DNA of 64,000 bases from Bacillota bacterium (GTDB lineage: Bacteria > Bacillota > Clostridia > Acetivibrionales > DSM-1351), in the NCBI GenBank assembly GCA_023409265.1, contig JAEYHZ010000022.1, forward strand, positions 1-64,000, in the 5' to 3' direction. The notes under the pieces were generated by a model. That model saw only the letters and a program-made list of their open reading frames with translations, was not told the DNA's origin and did not search any database. How positions within the stretch are numbered: the stretch's first letter is position 1; each line of letters opens with the position of its first letter. Positions 37,531-46,109 of this stretch are shown here, piece by piece. Made by a program: the position numbers and the translations under genes.

Positions 37531-38463
37531 TTATTCGGAGAACAAAGGAGTTGATAAGTATCTTTCACCAGTGTCAGGAAGTAAAACAACAATTGTCTTA
37601 CCTGCATTTTCCGGACGTTTTGCCAACTGGGTGGCTGCCCAGAGAGCTGCACCTGATGAAATACCTACGAGTAAGCCTTCAACTTTTGATATTTCTCTGC
37701 CTGTAGCAAATGCATCATCATTTTCCACAGTTATAATCTCATCATAAATTTTTGTATTAAGAGTGTCCGGAACAAAGCCTGCTCCGATTCCCTGGATTTT
37801 ATGCGGTCCCGGGGTTCCTTTTGAAAGTACCGGAGAGCTTGCAGGTTCTACAGCAATTACTTTTATATCAGGGTTCTTTGACTTTAAGTATTCACCTGCA
37901 CCGCTGATGGTTCCACCGGTTCCGATACCTGCCACGAAAATGTCGACTTTTCCGTCGGTATCCTCCCATATTTCAGGACCGGTTGTAGCTCTGTGAACAG
38001 CAGGGTTTGCCGGATTGACAAACTGTCCGGGTATAAAGCTGTTTGGAGTTTCCTTGGCAAGCTCTTCAGCTTTTGCAATAGCGCCTTTCATACCCTTTGC
38101 ACCTTCTGTGAGTACTAATTCTGCACCATAGGCCTTAAGGAGATTTCTGCGTTCAATACTCATTGTTTCAGGCATTGTAAGAATTATTCTATAGCCTCTT
38201 GCCGCAGCAACCGATGCAAGGCCTATACCTGTATTACCGCTTGTAGGCTCAATAATAACAGATCCTTCCTTTAATGTTCCCTTGGCTTCAGCATCGTCTA
38301 TCATTGCCTTGGCTATTCTGTCTTTTACGCTTCCGGCAGGGTTGAAATATTCAAGCTTAGCTACCAGATTGGCCTTAAGGTCATGTTTCTTCTCATAGTT
38401 TGATAACTCCAACAATGGTGTTTTTCCTATTAAATCAGTCAGGCTTTTATAAATTTTAGACAT
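37531..38463 (-). CDS. cysK: cysteine synthase A (O-acetylserine sulfhydrylase)
   Basis: 310 residues. PLP enzyme forming cysteine from O-acetylserine and sulfide. The PLP lysine is Lys47 in NPAGSVKDR; EPTSGNTGIGLA and GIGTGGTISGAGEYLK are the substrate-loop and phosphate-binding motifs. It is monocistronic with a near-consensus promoter and its own terminator. The nearby MalY/PatB-type lyase gene (38927) points to a sulfur amino acid neighbourhood. Confidence 0.95.
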   Translation of the reverse strand: MSKIYKSLTDLIGKTPLLELSNYEKKHDLKANLVAKLEYFNPAGSVKDRIAKAMIDDAEAKGTLKEGSVIIEPTSGNTGIGLASVAAARGYRIILTMPETMSIERRNLLKAYGAELVLTEGAKGMKGAIAKAEELAKETPNSFIPGQFVNPANPAVHRATTGPEIWEDTDGKVDIFVAGIGTGGTISGAGEYLKSKNPDIKVIAVEPASSPVLSKGTPGPHKIQGIGAGFVPDTLNTKIYDEIITVENDDAFATGREISKVEGLLVGISSGAALWAATQLAKRPENAGKTIVVLLPDTGERYLSTPLFSE

Positions 38464-38577
38464 ATCAGTACTCTCCTTTTATAATAGTTATTTATTTATA
38501 TTCGTTTTTTATACCGCTTTTGACTAACAAAATGAAATCTGCATTTCATATATTTCATATAGAATTACTATGATTTG

Positions 38578-38606
38578 ATTATAAAACAACTGAGATTATT
38601 TGTCAA
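38578..38606 (-). promoter_or_regulatory. consensus promoter of cysK
   Basis: On the minus strand TTGACA (38606-38601), a 17-bp spacer and TATAAT (38583-38578) match sigma-A consensus exactly. The leader to the start at 38463 is about 110 nt and contains a small GAAAT...ATTTC hairpin near 38534. No S-box, T-box or other leader motif was recognised. Confidence 0.9.
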
Positions 38607-38693
38607 CAGCTTTTATAAAAAAATAATATATAATTTATATATGTTTAGTATGATATTGACTTTGTAAAGTCATCAGAGTAATATTATGAATAA

Positions 38694-38879
38694 TACCCTC
38701 TATTGACAATGTACAACACGCCTCACGTCGGCTATTTTGCCACTTTTCTTTGTTGTCGTCCTTGCCTTGCGACAAGGCGAAGAGGCGAAGAAAGGCTTTG
38801 TGCCTTGCAAGCGGCTTCAACGCAGCCGCAGGGCAAATTCGCCACTCAAAAACGTATTGTACATTGTTAATAGAGGGTA
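38694..38879 (+). repeat. MITE-like element, complete copy B (186 bp)
   Basis: Terminal inverted repeats of 27 bp with two mismatches: TACCCTCTATTGACAATGTA at the left and TACATTGTTAATAGAGGGTA at the right. No ORF. The ends begin and finish with TA, which may be a TA target duplication as left by IS630/mariner-like transposases. The interior has shorter palindromes, for example CCTTGCCTTGCGACAAGG. An inverted relative lies at 1-193. It sits between cysK and the lyase gene. Confidence 0.85.
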
Positions 38880-38926
38880 GCGGTAAATAACATAATTATT
38901 CCTTCATTAAATAAAGGAGATTGAGT

Positions 38927-40102
38927 ATGTCATATAATTTTGATGAAATAATTGATAGAAGAAATACAAATTCAATAAAATATGATTTTGCAAAACAGAG
39001 GGGAAAACCCGAGGATGCAATTCCTTTATGGGTTGCCGATATGGATTTCAAAACCTTGCCGGAGGTAACAGAAGCTCTTGTTAAAGTAAGTGAGCATGGA
39101 ATTTTTGGATATTCGGAGGTTAAGGAAGATTATTTTAATACATTATATAGCTGGTATTCTGAACATTTCGGCTGGAGTATTAAACCTGAATGGCTGGTTA
39201 AAACTCCAGGGATCGTATTTGCTATTGCTATGGCAGTAAAGGCTTTTACTGATAAAGGTGACGGAGTGATGATTCAGCAGCCAGTTTATTATCCATTTTC
39301 CGAGACTATTCTGTCTAATAAAAGGATTCTTGTAAATAATCCTCTTCAATATGTGAATGGTTCTTATAAGATGAATTTTGAGGACTTTGAAAACAAAATA
39401 ATTGATAATAAAGTGAGGTTGTTTATCCTTTGCAACCCGCATAATCCTGTGGGCAGAGTCTGGACAAGAGATGAACTTGTCGGTATTGGTGATATATGTA
39501 TAAAGCATGGTGTTACCGTCATATCCGATGAAATACATGCCGATTTTATTTACGATGGATACAAACACTTGATATTTGCAAGCCTGAAGCCTGAATATGC
39601 AGATATGACAATAACCTGCACCGCACCCAGTAAGACTTTTAATTTGGCGGGTCTTCAGGTATCGAACGTTTTTATACAAAATAGAAATATGAGATTTCTA
39701 TTTGAGCAGGAGATAATTAAAAGCGGTTACAGCCAGCTAAACACAATGGGACTGGTAGCATGCAATGCAGCGTACAAGTATGGAGGAGAGTGGCTTTCAC
39801 AGCTTAAGTCATATCTATCGGACAATCTCTCTTTTATCAGAAGCTTTTTATCGGAAAACCTCCCGGGAGTGAAGCTGGTGGAGCCACAGGGGACCTATCT
39901 GATATGGCTGGATTTCTCCCCATTAGGTTTATCTGATAACGACCTGGAAAACCTTATTTCAAATGAGGCCGGGCTTTGGCTGGATAATGGGTTAATGTTC
40001 GGTGAAGAAGGCAGGGGCTTCCAGAGAGTAAATATTGCCTGCCCGAGGGAGATACTCGCCAGGGCACTTAAACAACTTGAGAGTGCAATAAATAAAGGCT
40101 GA
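38927..40102 (+). CDS. MalY/PatB family PLP-dependent C-S beta-lyase/aminotransferase
   Basis: 391 residues from ATG 38927, with AAAGGAGA six bases upstream; a TTG at 38921 is in frame but too close. Fold-type I aminotransferase of the MalY/PatB group, usually cystathionine beta-lyase. IPLWVADMDF near residue 32 is the group hallmark, NPHNPVGRVWTRDEL and SDEIHADFIY bind cofactor, and the PLP lysine is Lys236 in PSKTFNLAGLQ. Lies close to cysK, supporting a methionine/cysteine role. Confidence 0.9.
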   Translation: MSYNFDEIIDRRNTNSIKYDFAKQRGKPEDAIPLWVADMDFKTLPEVTEALVKVSEHGIFGYSEVKEDYFNTLYSWYSEHFGWSIKPEWLVKTPGIVFAIAMAVKAFTDKGDGVMIQQPVYYPFSETILSNKRILVNNPLQYVNGSYKMNFEDFENKIIDNKVRLFILCNPHNPVGRVWTRDELVGIGDICIKHGVTVISDEIHADFIYDGYKHLIFASLKPEYADMTITCTAPSKTFNLAGLQVSNVFIQNRNMRFLFEQEIIKSGYSQLNTMGLVACNAAYKYGGEWLSQLKSYLSDNLSFIRSFLSENLPGVKLVEPQGTYLIWLDFSPLGLSDNDLENLISNEAGLWLDNGLMFGEEGRGFQRVNIACPREILARALKQLESAINKG

Positions 40103-40162
40103 AAGGCTTCAATTTATATAAACTTTATAATACTTAATTACTTAGCGAAAGAGGTGTAACAT

Positions 40163-40735
40163 ATGAGTCAAATAACAAGGGATGAGGCGTGGGCTCTGCT
40201 GACAGAATACAACAAGGAGGCTTTTCATTTGAAGCATGCCCTGATAGTTGAAGGAACCATGAGGTATTTTGCCAGGAAGCTGGGCTATGAGAAGGAAGAG
40301 GATTTTTGGGGAATAGTAGGCCTGCTTCACGATCTGGACTTTGAGCTCTATCCTGATCAGCACTGCATCAAGCAGCAGGAAATCATGCGGGAAAGGGATA
40401 TTGACCCCAAAATCATCCATGCAACTGCCAGCCATGGATATGCGCTTACTGTTGATATACAACCTGAGCATCAAATGGAGAAGGTACTGTATGCAACCGA
40501 TGAACTTACAGGTTTGATCGGGGCAGTTGCACTGATGAGGCCGTCAAAGAGTGTATCTGATCTGGAAGTAAAATCTGTAAAGAAAAAATACAAAACCGCC
40601 AACTTTGCTGCAGGCTGTTCCAGAGAAGTTATTGAACGAGGCACGGAAATGCTGGGCTGGGAGCTGGATTACCTGATAGAACAGACCATTTTGGCAATGA
40701 GAGAATGTGAAGCTGAATGTGAAGCTGTGGATTAG
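40163..40735 (+). CDS. HD-domain phosphohydrolase-like protein
   Basis: 190 residues. HD-superfamily protein with KHALIVEGTMRYFA (first His), GLLHDLDFELYPD (HD pair near 54-55) and HATASHGY. Proteins of this small type are annotated as HDIG or predicted hydrolases; substrate unknown. AAAGAGGTG precedes ATG. It may follow the lyase gene in one transcript (60-bp gap) and is ended by a strong terminator. Confidence 0.75.
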   Translation: MSQITRDEAWALLTEYNKEAFHLKHALIVEGTMRYFARKLGYEKEEDFWGIVGLLHDLDFELYPDQHCIKQQEIMRERDIDPKIIHATASHGYALTVDIQPEHQMEKVLYATDELTGLIGAVALMRPSKSVSDLEVKSVKKKYKTANFAAGCSREVIERGTEMLGWELDYLIEQTILAMRECEAECEAVD

Positions 40736-40756
40736 AGGAATATATCTGCTTTTATT

Positions 40757-40806
40757 AAAAAACAATATTTAATTATTGAAAAACAATAATTAAATATTGT
40801 TTTTTA
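40757..40806 (+). terminator. terminator after the HD-domain gene
   Basis: Perfect AT-rich stem: CAATATTTAATTATTG (40763-40778) with CAATAATTAAATATTG (40784-40799). It is extended by A-run and T-run pairs on the outside, so it can act in both directions. Confidence 0.88.
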
Positions 40807-40846
40807 GTGTTGTCGGGAGTATAATTTCAGGTAGGGAGGTAAAATT

Positions 40847-42139
40847 ATGAGAAAGAAGATTTTATTGATTACACCTGAGAATAAAGAAATAAACAGATTC
40901 AGAAAAAAGCAATTCAATAATTTTATTCAGATAACGATGCCATATTTGGCTGCTTTTGTAGATGAGAGCAAATATGAAATAACTTTGGTAGACGAATACA
41001 ATCAAAAAATTCCATTTCATAAACACTTTGATTTGGCTGCCATAACTGTTAATACTTCTAATGCCATGCATTGCTATAATATATCGGAAAAGTTGAGATC
41101 TGCAAACACCAGAGTAGTTATGGGAGGACCACATGCTACACTCCTTCCCGAAGAGGTGAAGAAAAATTGCGATTACATTTTAATTGGTGAAGGTGAACTA
41201 ATCTGGCCCGAATTCCTTGAGGATTTTTACAACGGAAATGCCAGAACCGAATACATATGCCGGGTTGTTCCGGAGCTTAAAAACCTGCCTGTTCCACGAA
41301 GGGATCTAATAAAGAAGAGACCTTTTTCAAAGGGTGCAGTCATTTCTTCCAGGGGATGTCCTTATTCCTGCAGCTATTGCAATTTGAAACAGATATACTG
41401 TGAGCCCTTTAGAACAAGACCTGTTCATGAGGTTATTACTGATATAAAGGCGATAAAAAGTAAATATTTTGTGTTTTGGGATGATAATTTTTGGGGAGAT
41501 ATCAATTACTCAAAGGAATTATTGATGGAGTTGAAGAAACTTAATAAGAGGTGGGCAGCACAGGTTTCTTTAGACAGATGCAAGGATGAGAGCTTGTTAA
41601 AATTGGCAGGGGATGCCGGATGCATATATCTCTTTGTCGGTATCGAGTCCTTCTCTCAGAACAGCCTGAGCAGTGTGAATAAAGATATAAATGTGGTAGA
41701 AAGATATAAAAGTATAATAGACAAAATTCATGAAAATGGTATTTGCGTGCAGGCAGGAATAATCTTCGGTTTTGATACCGATGAAAAGGATATATTCCGG
41801 AAAACCCTGAATGCCTGCAATGATATTGGCATTGATGGAGTGACTGTAAGCATTTTAACACCTTTACCCAAAACTCCAATATATACCAGGTTAAAATCAG
41901 AAAATAGACTTATATCGGATGACTGGAGCAGCTATAACGGTAAAACCGAAGTTGCTTTTATTCCTAAAAATATGAGCAGAGAGGAACTATTTGAGGGATA
42001 TATGTGGTTTAGAAGGGAATTCTATTCCTTTAGGTCTATATTCGAAAGACTAAAAAGGTCTAAAACAAATATTATTCACAATATAATTATAAATCTGGGC
42101 TACAAGCTTTGTATCAAGGGGACAATAATACAAAAATAA
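40847..42139 (+). CDS. B12-binding-like radical SAM protein
   Basis: 430 residues. The N-terminal Rossmann-like domain (about 1-130) has VVMGGPHATLLPEE and LIGEGELIWPEFL, typical of B12-binding radical SAM proteins, but no DxHxxG cobalamin motif is visible. The radical SAM core (about 160-370) has SSRGCPYSCSYCNLKQ with Cys171, Cys175 and Cys178. Reaction unknown; relatives include BchE-like and RumMC-like enzymes. GGGAGGTAAA precedes ATG. It sits alone after a terminator. Confidence 0.82.
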   Translation: MRKKILLITPENKEINRFRKKQFNNFIQITMPYLAAFVDESKYEITLVDEYNQKIPFHKHFDLAAITVNTSNAMHCYNISEKLRSANTRVVMGGPHATLLPEEVKKNCDYILIGEGELIWPEFLEDFYNGNARTEYICRVVPELKNLPVPRRDLIKKRPFSKGAVISSRGCPYSCSYCNLKQIYCEPFRTRPVHEVITDIKAIKSKYFVFWDDNFWGDINYSKELLMELKKLNKRWAAQVSLDRCKDESLLKLAGDAGCIYLFVGIESFSQNSLSSVNKDINVVERYKSIIDKIHENGICVQAGIIFGFDTDEKDIFRKTLNACNDIGIDGVTVSILTPLPKTPIYTRLKSENRLISDDWSSYNGKTEVAFIPKNMSREELFEGYMWFRREFYSFRSIFERLKRSKTNIIHNIIINLGYKLCIKGTIIQK

Positions 42140-42162
42140 GCAAGTTTACATGCTGACAAAAT

Positions 42163-42225
42163 TATTCAGAGATTAACAAGTAAATATCAGAGATTACAAG
42201 TAAATATCAGACATTAATAAGTAAA
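42163..42225 (+). repeat. 20-22-bp tandem repeat, three units
   Basis: Units at 42163, 42185 and 42205 have the form TATCAGAGATTA(A)CAAGTAAA with few changes. They lie between the radical SAM gene and the esterase gene, shortly before the latter's ribosome-binding site. Confidence 0.8.
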
Positions 42226-42265
42226 TAACGGTATCCTGAAAGAAATTAGCTTTGAACGGAGCGGT

Positions 42266-43258
42266 ATGAAGAAAATAATCAGATTTATTTTAATATTGAT
42301 CTCAGTTATTGTTATTGCAGGCTTTCTGTTAAGTATTACCTCAGTAAAAAATGCCTCCTTGAAAGGGTTCATGGGAGTATTTGATGCAGTAAGCAATAAG
42401 AGAGCTGATAAGTCTGCTCTACCTGACGGAGTCAAGGTGGTTTCAGACATAGCGTATACTGAAAAGGCTTCTGCAGAACAAATGCTGGATATCTATTACC
42501 CTGAAAAAATAAATGGGACTGTTCCGGTTATTGTTTATGTTCATGGAGGAGGTTTTATCTCAGGAGACAAAAAACAATCCAGACAGTTCTGCATGATTTT
42601 GGCTAAAGCCGGATATGCAGTTTTCAACACCAATTACAGACTTGCACCCGGGAGCAGAAATATTACCCAGATATCTGATGTTTTGTCAGCTGTCAAATGG
42701 GTTGTTGAAAACGGAGGCAAGTATCATGGCGATACCGACAGAATAGTACTAGCAGGCAATTCGGCGGGAGCCTATCTTTCTGCGTATTCTGCCTTGCTGG
42801 GTACAAATGTTGAACTGGCCTCAAAGATGAATATCGAAACAGAATTTCTTAAGAATAAAGTAAAAGGTGTTTTGCTTTATAACGGTATATACGATTTTGA
42901 ATCGGGGGCCGATACCGGTTTTCCATTTATTAAAAACTTCATAGGGATGTTTTTAGGAACAAATGATATAATGGGCTATGAGGTTCTCAGTAATTTCTCG
43001 GTTATACAGAATCTTACCGGGAATTACCCAATGACCTTTGTAAGCAGCGGAGGAGTTGATAAATTGCACCCACAATCCGTAAAACTTATAGAAGAACTTG
43101 ACCGGAAAAGGGTTTTACATGAAGAGTGTGTTTTTGATACTACGGAGAAAAAGGCAAATCATGATTATCATTTGATTTTAGATTTGGATACCTCAAAGCA
43201 GTGTTTAAAAAGTACACTGAGTTTCCTTGAAGAAGTATTCAAGGATCATAAAAAATAA
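42266..43258 (+). CDS. alpha/beta-hydrolase (esterase/lipase, HSL/BD-FAE-like), membrane-anchored
   Basis: 330 residues. An N-terminal hydrophobic segment (about 4-22) acts as signal or anchor. The oxyanion motif HGGGFISGDK near 90 and nucleophile motif GNSAGAY near 165 are those of the HSL-like carboxylesterase family; Asp and His follow near 275 and 305 (SSGGVDKLHPQ, KKANHDYH). Substrate unknown; related enzymes act on acyl or feruloyl esters. Start follows ACGGAGCGG. It is followed closely by two acetyltransferase genes. Confidence 0.82.
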   Translation: MKKIIRFILILISVIVIAGFLLSITSVKNASLKGFMGVFDAVSNKRADKSALPDGVKVVSDIAYTEKASAEQMLDIYYPEKINGTVPVIVYVHGGGFISGDKKQSRQFCMILAKAGYAVFNTNYRLAPGSRNITQISDVLSAVKWVVENGGKYHGDTDRIVLAGNSAGAYLSAYSALLGTNVELASKMNIETEFLKNKVKGVLLYNGIYDFESGADTGFPFIKNFIGMFLGTNDIMGYEVLSNFSVIQNLTGNYPMTFVSSGGVDKLHPQSVKLIEELDRKRVLHEECVFDTTEKKANHDYHLILDLDTSKQCLKSTLSFLEEVFKDHKK

Positions 43259-43281
43259 AATTCATTATAAGGAGAATAAGG

Positions 43282-43848
43282 ATGAAGTATACCGTTAAAC
43301 CACTCGGCCCTGAGCTTGCCGGGACATTTACAGAATATCTGGGCGGGCTTGACTTTGGACATGCCCCACACTGGGCAGGCTGCTTTTGTGCCTTCTATTA
43401 TTCCGACTGTTCATTCGATGTATGGATGAACAGAACAGGTACCGAAAACCGTTCCATGGCTGTAGAAAATATAAAAAACGGCACTATGAAAGGGTATCTT
43501 GCCTTTGACGGTGATAAATGCATCGGATGGTGCAGTGCTAATGATGCTCACAGGTTTTTGAGGATAAAGGAGCAGGTAGAACCTGTCATCAAAGATAAAA
43601 GAGTAGGCTGCGTCATATGCTTTGTTATTCATCCGGAATATAGGGGACAGGGTGTTGCAAGGCTTTTACTGAAAAAAGCTGTTGAGGGATTCAGGCAACA
43701 TGGGTTTGATGCAGTGATATCCATACCTGTTAAGAACGTTGACACTCCTGAAAAGCAGTACAGAGGTACATATAATATGTATGGAGAACTTGGATTTTCT
43801 GAAGTTGAAAGCGGTGACGACTATAGCGTAATGTGGCTGGAGCTGTAA
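43282..43848 (+). CDS. GNAT family N-acetyltransferase
   Basis: 188 residues. The acetyl-CoA motif VICFVIHPEYRGQGVARLLL lies near 112-131. The N terminus, with the Cys/His-rich APHWAGCFCAFYYSDC segment, is typical of a clostridial GNAT subgroup. Target unknown. AAGGAGAATAAGG precedes ATG; 23 bp after the esterase gene, so probably same transcript. Confidence 0.85.
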   Translation: MKYTVKPLGPELAGTFTEYLGGLDFGHAPHWAGCFCAFYYSDCSFDVWMNRTGTENRSMAVENIKNGTMKGYLAFDGDKCIGWCSANDAHRFLRIKEQVEPVIKDKRVGCVICFVIHPEYRGQGVARLLLKKAVEGFRQHGFDAVISIPVKNVDTPEKQYRGTYNMYGELGFSEVESGDDYSVMWLEL

Positions 43849-43869
43849 TTCTAAATAGGGGGACAAAAC

Positions 43870-44412
43870 ATGACAATGAATATACTTCACCAGATGCCGG
43901 GTGAAAAAATCTGCTTTAAAGCCTTAGACATCAGTGACGTTCAGGAGATACATAATTTTGCATCCGATAGGGAGGTTTCACGTTTCATAGGCTGGCGGCT
44001 TATGAATAACCTGAGTGAAACCCGGCAGCATGTTGAGGACATGCTGAAACGGGAATCTGCGGGTACTCATTACTATGCCTCGGTTGTAGATAAAACAAGC
44101 AAAGCAACTATAGGAACGGCAATGATATTTAATTTTGACAAGGAAGCAAGGCATGCTGAAATTGGGTATGTACTGGACAAGGCTTTTTGGGGAAGAGGTT
44201 ACGGTACGGAGGTTGTGGAGTTGTTAAGAAAATTTGCTTTTGACGCACTTGAGCTTCACAAACTCCATGCGCGTGTGGTGGAAGCCAATACCGGTTCATA
44301 CCGCATTCTCGAAAAGAACGGTTTTGTGTTGGAAGGCTGTTTGAAGGACTATTATTTTGTAGAAGGCAGTTATTATAACGGGCTGTTTTTTGGGTGTATA
44401 CAATCTGAATAA
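43870..44412 (+). CDS. GNAT acetyltransferase, RimJ/RimL-like
   Basis: 180 residues. GYVLDKAFWGRGYGTEVVELL is the acetyl-CoA-binding motif and HARVVEANTGSYRILEKNGF the family's C-terminal signature seen in ribosomal-protein and small-molecule acetyltransferases. It starts 21 bp after the previous GNAT gene, in the same probable operon. Substrate unknown. Confidence 0.87.
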   Translation: MTMNILHQMPGEKICFKALDISDVQEIHNFASDREVSRFIGWRLMNNLSETRQHVEDMLKRESAGTHYYASVVDKTSKATIGTAMIFNFDKEARHAEIGYVLDKAFWGRGYGTEVVELLRKFAFDALELHKLHARVVEANTGSYRILEKNGFVLEGCLKDYYFVEGSYYNGLFFGCIQSE

Positions 44413-44502
44413 TAAAACCCTTAATACATTTGTTTCGCTATTGCTTTAAAATTAAACTGAAGGTAGAATGTTGAATATAAAATTATTGATTTGTGAGGAT
44501 AT

Positions 44503-45666
44503 ATGGAGAAAGTAGCTTTACTGAAGTGTAGCCAATATGATGTTGATCAGATAGAGAAAAAGCTCAGGGAAGGCTTTGAACTTTTGGGTGGGAATACCTT
44601 TTTAAGGAAACTGATACCTGTAAACAGCAGGGTACTTTTAAAGCCCAATTTTCTTAGCGTCATAGAAAGAGGCTCTCCGATAATCACTCACTATGCTGTT
44701 TTCGAAGCGGTTGTCAGAATAGTTAAAGATTATAGTGATAATATATCCTTTGGTGATTCACCGGGGCAGGAAGATACCAGGATGGCTGCTGAAAAGTCCG
44801 GTTTAATGGAAGCTGCTGTAAAGTACGGTGTAAAATTTACCGACTTCAATGAGTCTGTACGCTGTGAACTGGAAAATCCCCTCATGTACAAATACTGGAA
44901 TATTGCCAAGGCAGCCTTGGAAGCAGATGCGGTCATAACCCTTCCAAAGCTCAAGACCCATGCTATGATGTACTATACCGGAGCCGTAAAAAACCAGTTC
45001 GGATGTATACCGGGTACTGAAAAGGCTGAATGGCACACAAAGCTGCCTGATGCAAACAATTTCGGCAAAATGCTGTTGGACCTGAATTCTGTTGTAAAAA
45101 CCAGTTTTGCCATATTGGACGGAATTATTGCAATGGAGGGCAACGGACCCCGTAATGGAACTCCCAGGCAGATGAACACTCTCATTATGGGAAAATCCCT
45201 TACTGCTGTGGATTCCACGGCAGTAAGGTTAATTGGTTATGATAACGTTCTGGCTATACCATATTTGAAGGTTGCCCATGAGACAAAATGGGGGACAGTG
45301 CTTCCGGAGGAAATTGAGGTTCTGGGTGAAACCATTGAGAATATGAAGCCACATGGTTTCAAACTTTCCCGGAATGCAAAGGTATTTAACTTCCTGACAC
45401 CGGGATTGACCAATCTGGTATCCTCACTTACGGCACCTGATCCTGTTCTTGTGGAGGATAGATGTATTGGCTGCCGTAAGTGCGATGAGGTTTGCCCTGA
45501 AAAATCAAAAGTAATATCTTTTGTCAAACACAATGGTAAAACAATTCCAAAATGGAAATACAGTAATTGTATCCGCTGTTTCTGCTGTCAGGAACTCTGC
45601 CCCAAGGGAGCTATAATAACAAGGGACAAGGCATTGAGCAGGATGCTGGGACTGAACAGGCAGTAA
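44503..45666 (+). CDS. DUF362 protein with two [4Fe-4S] clusters
   Basis: 387 residues. The DUF362 domain (about 1-300) includes LLKPNFLS, FGDSPGQEDT and LPKLKTHAMMYYTGAVKN. A ferredoxin-like module (about 318-375) has CIGCRKCDEVCPEKSK and CIRCFCCQELCPKGAI, giving two cubane clusters. Cytoplasmic; function not established, redox-related. A GTGAGG site precedes ATG. Confidence 0.87.
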   Translation: MEKVALLKCSQYDVDQIEKKLREGFELLGGNTFLRKLIPVNSRVLLKPNFLSVIERGSPIITHYAVFEAVVRIVKDYSDNISFGDSPGQEDTRMAAEKSGLMEAAVKYGVKFTDFNESVRCELENPLMYKYWNIAKAALEADAVITLPKLKTHAMMYYTGAVKNQFGCIPGTEKAEWHTKLPDANNFGKMLLDLNSVVKTSFAILDGIIAMEGNGPRNGTPRQMNTLIMGKSLTAVDSTAVRLIGYDNVLAIPYLKVAHETKWGTVLPEEIEVLGETIENMKPHGFKLSRNAKVFNFLTPGLTNLVSSLTAPDPVLVEDRCIGCRKCDEVCPEKSKVISFVKHNGKTIPKWKYSNCIRCFCCQELCPKGAIITRDKALSRMLGLNRQ

Positions 45667-45738
45667 CAGGCTGTCTTGCGATATAGTTGAAACTTGGCTG
45701 CCGTGGAATAAGTATTTTTGTGATTAACCAGGTTTTAC

Positions 45739-45767
45739 TTGAAAATAGGAATAAAAATATATATAAT
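45739..45767 (+). promoter_or_regulatory. serS promoter
   Basis: TTGAAA at 45739-45744, a 17-bp spacer and the consensus TATAAT at 45762-45767. Transcription would start near 45774, just before the T-box leader. Confidence 0.8.
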
Positions 45768-45794
45768 AATCCATAATGATATGTAAGTGCGATG

Positions 45795-46014
45795 ATAAAA
45801 GCCAAGATTTAAGTATTTCTTCAGAGAGCCGGTGCTTGGTGCGAATCGGTGAAAGATTAAATCAGTCCACTTTTTGAGCTTTCGATGCAAAGTCGAAAGG
45901 TTAGTACCCTTTAGCGTACTTTATTTGAGTGGCCGGTAAATTTTTTGCCGGCAATTTGGGTGGCAACGCGGAATACTTTCGTCCCAGTGATTAATGGGGA
46001 TGAGAGTTTTTTTA
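45795..46014 (+). promoter_or_regulatory. T-box riboswitch of serS
   Basis: The stem I apical motifs AGAGAGCCGG...GGTGCGAATCGGTG are followed by a candidate specifier TCC (45866-45868, then A) for serine. The conserved T-box GGGTGGCAACGCGG lies at 45958-45971. The terminator pairs TTTCGTCCC (45977-45985) with GGGATGAGAG (45997-46006), followed by a T-run. Uncharged tRNA-Ser would stabilise the antiterminator and allow serS transcription. This leader fills the 443-bp gap before serS. Confidence 0.95.
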
Positions 46015-46109
46015 TTGTTCATTTTACCTTGCAATTAACAAGACATAGACAAATCACTCTCATTCTTGCTTTTAAACAACTTAATTAATTAATGTTAGGA
46101 GATGGAAAT

